Shown here piece after piece: positions 1-6,528 of a stretch of DNA of 6,880 bases; position 1 is the stretch's first letter, and each line of letters starts with the position of its first letter. The position numbers and the translations under genes are program-made. The notes under the pieces are model-generated. The model was not told the DNA's origin and ran no database searches. It saw only the letters and a program-made list of their open reading frames with translations. Source of the stretch: CAIVAT01 sp037131145 (GTDB taxonomy: Bacteria > Bacteroidota > Bacteroidia > Bacteroidales > FEN-979); assembly GCA_037131145.1 (NCBI GenBank), contig JBAXRP010000242.1, positions 1-6,880 of the forward strand, written 5' to 3'.

Positions 1-55
1 AGCAACAGAGAACGACAGCCATCAGGGAGTGAAACATTGTATTTGCTTTTTTCAT
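1..55 (-). CDS. N-terminus of a probable exported protein (partial, runs off left edge)
   Basis: Reading leftward from an ATG at 55-53 gives 18 open codons, MKKANTMFHSLMAVVLCC, up to the window edge. A start with two lysines followed by a hydrophobic stretch (MFHSLMAVVL) is typical of a Sec signal peptide. The Cys at 17 or 18 could be a lipoprotein Cys, but the lipobox cannot be judged on so few residues. The 20 bases before the ATG are very A-rich with no Shine-Dalgarno site, as is usual in Bacteroidota. The gene has the same strand as the Xre gene but lies about 330 bp downstream of it, separated by the 137-295 element, so it probably has its own promoter. Function cannot be assigned. The call rests on start context and signal-like composition only, so chance remains possible. 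Confidence 0.42.
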   Translation of the reverse strand, partial: MKKANTMFHSLMAVVLCC

Positions 56-136
56 GCGTATTATTTTATTTTTTGTTCATATTCAGTGGTTTAAAATAGT
101 TGCAAAACGTCAGGAAAGTTATATTTCATCTTCAAC

Positions 137-295
137 GTTGAGCCCATTCCGAAAAGAAAGCAATTTGGACTAAAGTCCAGTAACTATCTGGTTATCAATT
201 GCCACTACCTTAAGGTAGTGGCAATTCATGTTGCTGACATTCCGGGCTTTAGCCAAATTTTGATTTTTATACCCACTTTTCGGAGTGGACTCAAC
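137..295. repeat. 159-bp nested inverted-repeat (REP-like) element
   Basis: The ends are 20-bp inverted repeats: gttgagcccattccgaaaag at 137-156 pairs with 276-295 with only two mismatches. Inside lies a second pair of arms: 162-178 (aatttggactaaagtcc) pairs with 244-259 (ccgggctttagccaaat region), with one bulged base and one mismatch. Each inner arm can also fold alone, as tggac-taaa-gtcca at 166-179 and ggc-ttta-gcc at 245-254. In the middle is the 30-bp palindrome at 197-226. The whole unit can therefore form one long imperfect hairpin or three local ones. No reading frame lies inside. It resembles REP-type or miniature mobile elements. Mobility is inferred from structure alone, since no target-site duplication is evident. 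Confidence 0.75.
197..226. repeat. Perfect 30-bp palindrome at the centre of the 137-295 element
   Basis: The arm aattgccactacctt (197-211) is followed at once by its exact reverse complement (212-226), with the symmetry axis inside CCTTAAGG. The arm opening 'aattgcca' matches the arm of the hairpins in the 6595-6795 array. No T-tract follows on either side, so it is not an obvious intrinsic terminator, although it could stabilise a 3' end or block exonucleases. Confidence 0.85.
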
Positions 296-389
296 ATTTT
301 TTTACGCCAAAGTTTCATTATTTCTTATTTTAATTAATCCCGAATGGATTTTACATTTATAGAAATCAATTCATTAACTTCCTGCTTTG

Positions 390-707
390 TCACTGCTGCT
401 TGTTTTTCCAGTATTCAACTTTCTTTTCAGCCACTTTCAGCACATTAATGTCGGCGTTCTCGGATAAAATTTTATAGGCAATCTTATCGCTTAAAGATTC
501 GTCGGTTAGTTTTTTCAAATCCTGTTCAAAAATTTTGGCAATGCCAACAATAATCTCTTTTGTTGGCGGTCGTTCATTTCGTTCAATCCTTCCAAGCAAA
601 GAAGGGTCAATATCCAATTGGGCGGCTACCATTCTGAGCGGCAGTTTAGCTTCGATTCTCATACTTCGGATAAACTCGCCAAATGTCATCAATTCCGGCT
701 GTTTCAT
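390..707 (-). CDS. Xre/C-protein-like helix-turn-helix transcriptional regulator
   Basis: A DNA-binding regulator of 105 residues from the chosen ATG. The helix-turn-helix covers about residues 11-46: FGEFIRSMR opens helix 1, LRMVAAQLDI (24-33) contains helix 2, and DPSLLGRIERNER (34-46) contains the recognition helix. A C-terminal tail with LSDKIAYKILSENADINVLKVAEKKVEYW follows the HTH; this tail type is known from Bacteroidota Xre regulators often found beside DNA methyltransferase genes, a family recollection not tested here. The frame is open up to a GTG at 728-726, but that codon lies at the predicted transcription start, so ATG at 707 or ATG at 689 (MTFGEF) is preferred; 707 has the better A-rich upstream context. 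It appears to be transcribed alone from its own promoter and probably represses itself through the two palindromes at 714-726 and 753-765. No restriction or methylase gene is visible nearby. Confidence 0.88.
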   Translation of the reverse strand: MKQPELMTFGEFIRSMRIEAKLPLRMVAAQLDIDPSLLGRIERNERPPTKEIIVGIAKIFEQDLKKLTDESLSDKIAYKILSENADINVLKVAEKKVEYWKNKQQ

Positions 708-713
708 ATTTTG

Positions 714-726
714 GACAATTTTTGTC
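714..726. promoter_or_regulatory. Proximal operator candidate (gacaa-N3-ttgtc)
   Basis: A 13-bp palindrome, gacaatttttgtc, lies directly after the -7 box of the Xre promoter, over the expected transcription start. It is the exact reverse complement of the copy at 753-765, and the centres are 39 bp apart. A dimeric Xre protein bound here would be expected to block transcription initiation. Confidence 0.6.
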
Positions 727-727
727 A

Positions 728-758
728 CAAATATAGTGATAAAAATTAAAAGGACAAA
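728..758 (-). promoter_or_regulatory. Bacteroidota-type promoter of the Xre gene
   Basis: On the minus strand TTTG (758-755) is followed after exactly 19 bp by TATATTTG (735-728). This matches the -33 TTTG and -7 TAnnTTTG boxes described for the Bacteroidota primary sigma factor. The transcription start would fall near 724, giving a leader of about 17 nt to ATG 707 or 35 nt to ATG 689. The GTG at 728-726 would lie at or upstream of the start and could not be translated normally. Confidence 0.65.
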
Positions 759-765
759 AATTGTC
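753..765. promoter_or_regulatory. Distal operator candidate (gacaa-N3-ttgtc)
   Basis: The palindrome gacaaaaattgtc contains the -33 TTTG box of the Xre promoter within it (minus strand). It is identical to the proximal site when that is read on the other strand. Sites over both -33 and the start point suggest repression by occlusion or by cooperative binding. Confidence 0.6.
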
Positions 766-806
766 AGCAGAAAATTTTGTGATAACCGTTGGATTACTCC
801 CGATTC

Positions 807-1967
807 TCAATGCCACCTGAAAATTTTCATTCCGGCAATGAAAAACACGATACCGGTAAGCGCCAGAATAGCAACCGGCGTGACGGTTTCAGTAAATCCG
901 GCGCCTTCAATCATGATGCTGCGAATACCGTCGGCCATCATGGTAAGCGGAAATTTTTGAATGAAAGGGATACTCCATTCCGGGAAGTTGTGGTAACTGA
1001 AAAATATTCCTGAAAGAACCATCATGGGCATGCTGATGGCATTGATAAGCCCATTGCCAATTTCGGTTTTGGCTGTATGTGAAGCCAGAAGAACGGCAAT
1101 GCCCGCAAAGGCTATATTTCCTGATACAAAAAGCGTAGCCAGCGCCAGAATACTTCCCTGAATACTGACATGAAAAACCAGCCATGCAACAAGTATCAGA
1201 AGCCCTGCCTCCACGAAATTCATCAGAATCCGAACAGTGATGAGGGCAATCAGGAAATTTGATCGCTTCATTGGCGTGGCAACCATACGGCGAAGCAGCT
1301 TTTTTGAACGGCGTTCAATGATGGCATAACTCACGCCCCACATGCACGACATCATCACACCCATCGCGATCAGTCCGGGAACGAGAAAGTCAATGTACCG
1401 GGTACCTTCAACCGTAAGCGGGTCTATTTCTGTATTGGTCTCATGCGCTGCAACGCCGGCTATTCCGAACAATCTTGAAAGTTTCAGGTAGGTAAGCTGG
1501 GCGTCGGGATTCATCGGGTCGAAATGATATTGCAACTGACCATCTTTTTCATCGAGGATCATGTTCAGGTTTCCACGCTTGAGAAGCGTCATAGCTTCCT
1601 TGTTGTCCATTGCCCTGAAAATGAAACTGGTATTGCCGAGTTTGTCGTCGGGCGCAATTAGTTTTCGGAACCAGATTCCAGCCTTATCCCGTGACAGCAC
1701 AGCTTTATTGTGTTGAAGAAATGAAAGAATGGCTGAGGCTGTGTCGGAAGGGTTATTCCCGGAAGGGTTAATCATGATGTGGTTTTCGCCGATCACCGCG
1801 ATATTGGTTATAACGTCTCTTTTCTTAGTGAATGCCACTCCGAGTCCCAGCGACATCAGGATGGGAAAGATAATTCCCCAGAAGAGAACGCCTGGTTCGC
1901 GGATCAACTCCCTGATATTGGCAAGGATCAATTGCCAGAGTTGATTATTTGAGATACGTTCAATCAT
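807..1967 (-). CDS. ABC-2 type transporter permease
   Basis: An inner-membrane permease of 386 residues. The predicted topology is: one membrane segment at about 27-47, a large extracytoplasmic domain at about 48-190, then five segments near 192-214, 237-265, 271-296, 304-325 and 361-381. This is the six-helix plan of ABC-2 permeases with a big first loop (ABC2_membrane_3-like). The motif MVLSGIFFSYHNFPEWSIPF and the following FPLTMMADGIRSIM (about 316-352) match the conserved region ending in 'P-L-t...D-x-x-R' of ABC-2 exporters. The ATG at 1967 overlaps the stop of the upstream ATPase gene by 8 bp (ATGATTGA), indicating translational coupling. The two probably form an exporter (2+2 subunits) driven by that ATPase. 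The substrate cannot be deduced; lipids, drugs or polysaccharides are all possible. The gene is the last of the operon, and no terminator hairpin is visible before the Xre promoter. Confidence 0.9.
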   Translation of the reverse strand: MIERISNNQLWQLILANIRELIREPGVLFWGIIFPILMSLGLGVAFTKKRDVITNIAVIGENHIMINPSGNNPSDTASAILSFLQHNKAVLSRDKAGIWFRKLIAPDDKLGNTSFIFRAMDNKEAMTLLKRGNLNMILDEKDGQLQYHFDPMNPDAQLTYLKLSRLFGIAGVAAHETNTEIDPLTVEGTRYIDFLVPGLIAMGVMMSCMWGVSYAIIERRSKKLLRRMVATPMKRSNFLIALITVRILMNFVEAGLLILVAWLVFHVSIQGSILALATLFVSGNIAFAGIAVLLASHTAKTEIGNGLINAISMPMMVLSGIFFSYHNFPEWSIPFIQKFPLTMMADGIRSIMIEGAGFTETVTPVAILALTGIVFFIAGMKIFRWH

Positions 1968-2730
1968 CGAGGTGACGTCCGGTTAGTGAAATAAAAAGAT
2001 CGTCGAGAGTGATTTTCCTCGGAGCAACCGGCAGAATGGGGATTTCGCGGATTTCTCCAAGAAGTAGATCGAGCGTTCCTTCTTTGAGGATTTTTCCATG
2101 ATCCATAATCACGATATAGTCGCAAAGCTGCTCCGCCTCTTCCATATAATGAGTAGTGAGAATCAGGGAGGCGCCCGACTGTTCTTTCAGTTTTCGCAGA
2201 ATTGCCCAGATTTCGCGGCGGGCATTTGGATCCAGTCCGGTGGTGGGTTCATCAAGCAGCAAAATCCTCGGTTTGTTCAACATTGAAATTCCAAGCGCAA
2301 GTCGTTGCCGTTGGCCTCCCGAAAGATTCACAACCCATGCTTTCCGTTTTTCTTCCAGCGCCACTAGATTCATCACCTCTTCACAACGTTCTTTTCCAAT
2401 TCCGAAAAAGCTGGCAAACAACCTGAAGGTTTCCCAAACCGAAAGTTTATCAATAAAGTGCGTTTCCTGAAGTGAAAGTCCAATGATTTGACGAAGGTAG
2501 TCTTCATTGCCTTTCCATGTTTTACCCATGATGAGGATTTCACCCTTGTCGGGGCGCTGGATTCCTTCGATCATCTCAACAAGAGTGGTCTTTCCGGCGC
2601 CGTTTGGTCCAAGAATCGCCACAAATTGCCCCGCTCCTATTTGCAAGTCAATGCCCCGCACAGCCTGAACTGTTTTGAACGATTTGAACACATTCCGAAC
2701 CTCGATAACTACTGGATCTGCCTTATACAA
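1960..2730 (-). CDS. ABC transporter ATP-binding protein
   Basis: A cytoplasmic ATPase of 256 residues that powers the permease encoded next. All nucleotide-binding motifs are intact: Walker A GPNGAGKT (41-48), Q-loop Gln at 88 (SLQET), signature LSGGQRQR (136-143), Walker B ILLLDEP (156-162, catalytic Glu 161), D-loop GLDP (165-168) and H-loop His 194 (TTHYMEEA). The layout matches the CcmA/DrrA-type exporters. Translation appears to start at TTG 2730, only 2 nt after the stop of the RelA/SpoT gene. The frame is open upstream to 2775 but holds no ATG or GTG there, and the purine-rich gaaagaaaag lies just before the TTG. The family fold normally begins with a 'IEVRNLxKSF'-like strand, which here is residues 9-18, so the TTG start gives a complete domain. 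The C-terminal 35 residues vary in the family. Confidence 0.92.
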   Translation of the reverse strand: MYKADPVVIEVRNVFKSFKTVQAVRGIDLQIGAGQFVAILGPNGAGKTTLVEMIEGIQRPDKGEILIMGKTWKGNEDYLRQIIGLSLQETHFIDKLSVWETFRLFASFFGIGKERCEEVMNLVALEEKRKAWVVNLSGGQRQRLALGISMLNKPRILLLDEPTTGLDPNARREIWAILRKLKEQSGASLILTTHYMEEAEQLCDYIVIMDHGKILKEGTLDLLLGEIREIPILPVAPRKITLDDLFISLTGRHLDD

Positions 2731-2732
2731 TT

Positions 2733-4724
2733 TTACTTTTCTTTCAGGTTTGTTTTTCTTTGCAAATACCCGTCCTTACTATTTGTTGTGGTTTGTTCCA
2801 TCTCCTTCCAGCGGGCTTCGAGAACCCGGTAGGGATACCTCGTAACCATCTGGCGGGCATTGGAACAGGAAGTTTTATGAATCTTGATTCCCTGGGTTAC
2901 GCTTACAAATGCAAAAATTGCCTCTCCCGACAATGGTTTGCAGCATCTTGCAAACTCGTAATGAAGCGATTTGATTTTTGGGTCAATGATTACAAAACCA
3001 TCGCGCCCCGACATTACGCCTGGCAAACTTTCAGAAAAGGTTTCACCCCTCGGAAGCGATGTGGGAAGAGTTTCCTGTTCTTCCGTCAATGCTTTTTTAA
3101 TTTTGAGAAGATCGCCCTTTCCTTCGCCAAACAATTGATATAGTTCGAGTATATTATCTCCGCAACCAAAATAGTCGGCAAGCTTTTTAATCGCCGGGTC
3201 GGTAAATTCAAAACCCAGTTGGATTACCTTGTTTCTCAACATCTCCTTCCCCCACTCCGACTCCTTGTACGACTCCATTTTGAGAGCGTGCTTGATGCGG
3301 GAAATAACCCTCGGACTTTTGGCTATATCAAGCCAGCCGGGGTTCGGCTTTTGGTTTTTCGAGGTGATGATTTTAACGGTATCGCCATTCTGAAGCGTGT
3401 GTTTCAGTGGAACCATCTTCCCGTTAACAAGAGCGCCTGAACAGGTTGAGCCAATTCCTGAATGGATTTCATAAGCAAAGTCGAGAACGGAATAACCCGA
3501 TTTGATTTTTTTCAGATCCCCTGTGGGAGTGAAAATGAAAATATCCTCAGAATAGAGCGCTTTTTTATCCTGTGTAATTGCTTTTTCAAGCGACACGGTG
3601 GCGGGTTTCTCAAGCAAGTCGCGCAGATTGGCAAAGAGGTCGCTTTTTGTCTCTTGTTTTCCGTTAGATTTATATTTCCAGTGAGCTGCGAAACCTTTTT
3701 CAGCGATTTCATCCATCCGGCGGGTACGAATCTGCACCTCCACCCACCTGCCTTCATGACCAATTACCGTTGTATGGAGCGATTCGTAACCAGTTTGTTT
3801 AGGAAATGTAATCCAATCGCGTAACCGACGCGGATTAGGAGTATAAATGTTGGTTGCGAGGGAATAGATTTTCCAGCAATCGGCGGTATCGTTTTCAACA
3901 GTGTTATTCACAATGATACGGATGGCAAACAAATCGTAAACCTTTTCGAAGTCAACCTTCTGCATCTTCATTTTCCTGTTAATTGAAGGAATAGACTTTA
4001 CCCGGCTTTTAATTTCGCAATCGAGACCATGATCCTTAAGGATTTTCTCAATCGGCTTGATAAAATCGGCTGTGTAATGATCGCGGTCGGCTTTGGTTTC
4101 AATAAGTTTCTGTTCGATCAAACGGTAGGTTGTCGGATCGGTGAACCGCATCACGCGGTCTTCAAGTTCATTCTTAATCCGGTACAATCCCAGCCTGTGC
4201 GCTATCGGAATATAGAGCGCCTGTGTTTCGCCTACTATCAAACCTTGTTTTTCCACAGGATAATCGGACAGGTGACGCATATCGTACAAACGCATCCCCA
4301 AACGGATAAGCGGCACGCGAATATCTTCGGACAAGGTGACAATCAGCCCGATCAGATTTTCCTGATTAGCGCTGTACTTCCTCGTATCAATACGTTCGAG
4401 TTTCCTGATTCCTTCAATTAATAATCTGACGGACTGCCCGAATTCCTGGTCGAAAAAATCGGGCGCAATCACTCCGCTATCTGCAACATTTTTCAGGATC
4501 AGGCATTTTACCGATTCTGATCCCAAACCCATGTCGTTCAGGATAATCCTGGCAGTTTCCAGAACCATCGAGGCATAGTTTGGGTCATGATCCTTTGCCG
4601 AAACATTCAGCATGGTTGAAAAAGCCTTTCTTAGAATCGTCTTCTCCCTAACCAGCGGTTCATACTCCAGAAGCGCCTCCAGAGTCAATTCGTCAGTAAT
4701 AATATCCTCGTATAAATTCCTCAT
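2733..4724 (-). CDS. relA: RelA/SpoT-family (p)ppGpp synthetase with degenerate hydrolase domain, lacking ACT
   Basis: A long RSH alarmone enzyme of 663 residues, making (p)ppGpp from ATP and GDP/GTP during the stringent response. The N-terminal hydrolase-like domain (about 20-200) has lost its catalytic residues: the HD pair is K78-N79 (LKNVADS instead of LHDVVED), the DRLHNMR motif reads MRLYDMR (144-150), and the first metal His is absent. The synthetase (about 225-350) looks active: YDLFAIR with Asp 264, GYESLH (312-317) and VEVQIRT with catalytic Glu 329. Its substrate loop is RLRD (300-303), closer to the RxKD of bifunctional enzymes than to the ExDD of RelA. A TGS domain (about 392-453, His 421), a helical region and a zinc-finger-like domain (C594, C595, H616, C620) follow. 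The protein stops soon after, so the ACT/RRM domain usual in 700-750-residue relatives is missing. ATG 4724 is preferred over the adjacent TTG 4727. The symbol reflects a synthetase-only reading, not proven orthology. Confidence 0.93.
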   Translation of the reverse strand: MRNLYEDIITDELTLEALLEYEPLVREKTILRKAFSTMLNVSAKDHDPNYASMVLETARIILNDMGLGSESVKCLILKNVADSGVIAPDFFDQEFGQSVRLLIEGIRKLERIDTRKYSANQENLIGLIVTLSEDIRVPLIRLGMRLYDMRHLSDYPVEKQGLIVGETQALYIPIAHRLGLYRIKNELEDRVMRFTDPTTYRLIEQKLIETKADRDHYTADFIKPIEKILKDHGLDCEIKSRVKSIPSINRKMKMQKVDFEKVYDLFAIRIIVNNTVENDTADCWKIYSLATNIYTPNPRRLRDWITFPKQTGYESLHTTVIGHEGRWVEVQIRTRRMDEIAEKGFAAHWKYKSNGKQETKSDLFANLRDLLEKPATVSLEKAITQDKKALYSEDIFIFTPTGDLKKIKSGYSVLDFAYEIHSGIGSTCSGALVNGKMVPLKHTLQNGDTVKIITSKNQKPNPGWLDIAKSPRVISRIKHALKMESYKESEWGKEMLRNKVIQLGFEFTDPAIKKLADYFGCGDNILELYQLFGEGKGDLLKIKKALTEEQETLPTSLPRGETFSESLPGVMSGRDGFVIIDPKIKSLHYEFARCCKPLSGEAIFAFVSVTQGIKIHKTSCSNARQMVTRYPYRVLEARWKEMEQTTTNSKDGYLQRKTNLKEK

Positions 4725-4880
4725 CAAAATTGATCAATGTCATATTTAACGCAAAGTTATTTCAGATATTTCAGAAATTATTGGTTCAATTTAGATTTAT
4801 TCTTAATTTAGTCGGCGTTAATTATTTACAATTTTATATTATTTAATTTATTATAAACAGTTGTTTTTCAAGACCATTTT
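4725..4880. other. Divergent A/T-rich intergenic region between relA and the carboxylase gene
   Basis: These 156 bp separate two divergently transcribed genes and must hold both promoters. The sequence is strongly A/T-rich and has no Shine-Dalgarno site before either ATG. A -7 candidate is seen for the minus-strand operon. For the plus-strand gene only weak matches exist (for example TAGATTTA), with no properly spaced -33 box, so I do not call that promoter. Confidence 0.5.
4752..4759 (-). promoter_or_regulatory. Candidate -7 box for the relA-ABC operon
   Basis: TAACTTTG on the minus strand matches the Bacteroidota -7 consensus TAnnTTTG. It would start transcription near 4748, about 24 nt before the ATG at 4724. 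No TTTG is present at the right distance upstream, so only half of the promoter is supported. Confidence 0.4.
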
Positions 4881-6488
4881 ATGTTCCGTATAGAATCCAG
4901 AATTAATGCCGCAAGCCCCGAGTACCGCAGGAATCGCGATGAATACATGAAGCTGTTGAGCCGTTTCCGTGAAACCATTGCCTCTGTGAAACAGGGAGGC
5001 TCCGAGCTGGCGGTTCAGCGGCACAAAGAGCGCGGAAAGCTGTTGGCTCGCGAGCGCATTGACATGCTGGTTGATCGTAACACGCCTTTCATCGAGCTGT
5101 CGGCGCTTGCCGCCTACGGGCTTTATGACAACGGGTTTCCTTCGGCGGGAATTATCACCGGAATCGGCGTGATTCATGGCAAGGAGGTGATGATAGTGGC
5201 AAACGACGCCACAGTGAAAGGAGGAACTTACGTTAAGGAAACCATTAAAAAGCACGTCAGGGCGCAGGAGATTGCCATGGAAAACCATCTGCCCTGCGTT
5301 TATCTTGTTGATTCGGGCGGCGTTTTTCTTCCTGAGCAAGCCAATGTTTTCCCAGATAAATATGATTTCGGGCGGTTCTTTTTCAACCAGGCAAGGCTTT
5401 CTTCGAAGGGAATTCCTCAGATTGCTGTGGTTATGGGTTCATGCACCGCAGGCGGGGCTTATGTTCCGGCTATGAGCGATGAAACTATTATTGTTCGTAA
5501 CCAGGGAACGATATTCATAGGCGGACCGCCGCTGGTAAAGGCAGCCACCGGCGAAGTGGTATCGGCTGAAGAACTTGGCGGCGCCGAGGTTCACACGATG
5601 ATCTCCGGCGTGGCTGACCATCTTGCCGAAAATGATGAACACGCCATACAGATTTGCCGGAATATCTTTGAATCAATTCGCCGCCACGATTACCAGGATA
5701 TCGAAACCAGTCCCATTGAAGAACCTTATTACGATCCCGAAGAACTTTACAGTATTCTTCCGGTTGACCTTAAAAAGCAGGTTGACTCCAAGGAGATCAT
5801 TGCCCGGATAGTTGACGGCAGCAAGTTTCATGAATTTAAGGAGCGATATGCCCCGACTATCACAACAGGATTTGCGAGGATTATGGGCTACCCGATTGGA
5901 ATTCTGGCGAACAACGGCGTGCTTTTCGGAGAGACTGCTCTCAAGGGCGCTCATTTCGTGGAACTTTGCACCTCGCGGAACATCCCCATTCTCTTCCTTC
6001 AGAACATCACCGGATTCATTGTGGGCAAACAGTATGAGCGCGCCGGGATTGCGCGCGACGGAGCTAAGTTTGTTCATGCCGTTGCCAATGCCAACGTGCC
6101 GAAATTCACGGTTATTTTTGGCGGATCTTTCGGCGCCGGTAATTACGCTATGGCTGGCAGGGCTTATGAGCCGCGTTTCCTTTTCATGTACCCAAACTCG
6201 AAAATTTCGGTTATGGGCGGAGAGCAGGCAGCCAACGTGTTGATAACTGTTAAGGAGGATCAACTTGCCGCCGCCGGGAAAAGGCTTTCTATTGAAGATC
6301 GCGAGAAGATGCTACAAACCATCCTGAAAAAATATGAGAATGAAGGATCGGCGTATTTCAGCACAGCCCGCTTATGGGACGATGGGATCATTGATCCTGT
6401 GGATACCCGGAAAATACTGGGGTTGGCAATTGCCATCTCACAGAATAAGACCTATGAAAAGACGCAGTATGGGATTTTCAGAATGTAA
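4881..6488 (+). CDS. mccB: 3-Methylcrotonyl-CoA carboxylase, beta (carboxyltransferase) subunit
   Basis: The carboxyltransferase subunit of a biotin-dependent acyl-CoA carboxylase (also called liuB). It transfers carboxyl from carboxybiotin to 3-methylcrotonyl-CoA, giving 3-methylglutaconyl-CoA in leucine breakdown. At 535 residues it has normal length and both crotonase-fold halves. The N half carries RHKERGKLLARERI (47-60), GGTYVKETIKKHVRAQEIA (114-132), YLVDSGG (141-147), and the oxyanion-hole region MGSCTAGGAYVPAMSDE (185-201) followed by GPPLVKAATGEVVSAEELGG (215-234). The C half carries NNGVLFGE (344-351), NITGFIVG (375-382), and the second oxyanion region GGSFGAGNYAMAGRAYEPRF (414-433). 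It ends in WDDGIIDPVDTR and YGIFRM. These stretches, especially PPLVKAATGE and the ending, fit methylcrotonyl-CoA rather than propionyl-CoA carboxylase. The biotin-carrying alpha subunit is not in the window. A crotonase gene follows after the repeats, supporting the leucine role. Confidence 0.93.
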   Translation: MFRIESRINAASPEYRRNRDEYMKLLSRFRETIASVKQGGSELAVQRHKERGKLLARERIDMLVDRNTPFIELSALAAYGLYDNGFPSAGIITGIGVIHGKEVMIVANDATVKGGTYVKETIKKHVRAQEIAMENHLPCVYLVDSGGVFLPEQANVFPDKYDFGRFFFNQARLSSKGIPQIAVVMGSCTAGGAYVPAMSDETIIVRNQGTIFIGGPPLVKAATGEVVSAEELGGAEVHTMISGVADHLAENDEHAIQICRNIFESIRRHDYQDIETSPIEEPYYDPEELYSILPVDLKKQVDSKEIIARIVDGSKFHEFKERYAPTITTGFARIMGYPIGILANNGVLFGETALKGAHFVELCTSRNIPILFLQNITGFIVGKQYERAGIARDGAKFVHAVANANVPKFTVIFGGSFGAGNYAMAGRAYEPRFLFMYPNSKISVMGGEQAANVLITVKEDQLAAAGKRLSIEDREKMLQTILKKYENEGSAYFSTARLWDDGIIDPVDTRKILGLAIAISQNKTYEKTQYGIFRM

Positions 6489-6528
6489 CTATTTGGCTAC
6501 AGCCGGGGTTGTTTCTGGCATTTGTTAT

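Larger units (their letters stand above)
56..389. other. Intergenic region dominated by one inverted-repeat element
   Basis: No credible coding sequence lies here on either strand. The structured part is the element at 137-295. The flanks (56-136 and 296-389) are plain A/T-rich sequence. I found no clear T-tract terminator after the Xre stop codon at 390-392, and no convincing TTTG/TAnnTTTG promoter for the leftmost gene. Confidence 0.6.

Noticed and set aside
197..226. Intrinsic terminator for the Xre gene
   Set aside because: No T-tract follows the palindrome on either strand, and it is the centre of a larger symmetric element about 165 bp past the stop codon.
535..960. 141-codon plus-strand open frame across the Xre promoter
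   Set aside because: It is antisense to the Xre gene, its promoter and the end of the permease, with no recognisable protein features.
2733..2775. Frameshift hiding an ACT domain at the relA C-terminus
   Set aside because: The ATPase gene starts 2 nt after the stop, and the other frames of this short stretch are too short and unlike an ACT domain, so a true truncation or deletion is more likely.
4725..4880. Plus-strand promoter for the carboxylase gene
   Set aside because: Only partial -7 matches such as TAGATTTA occur, with no TTTG at 19-21 bp, and the A/T richness makes chance matches likely.
4851..5339. 162-codon minus-strand open frame over the start of the carboxylase gene
   Set aside because: It overlaps the conserved N-terminal half of the carboxylase, shows no domain, and is best explained as an antisense shadow.
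5673..6263. 196-codon minus-strand open frame inside the carboxylase gene
   Set aside because: It lies antisense to a strongly conserved carboxyltransferase, has no recognisable domain and reads as the low-complexity shadow of that gene.
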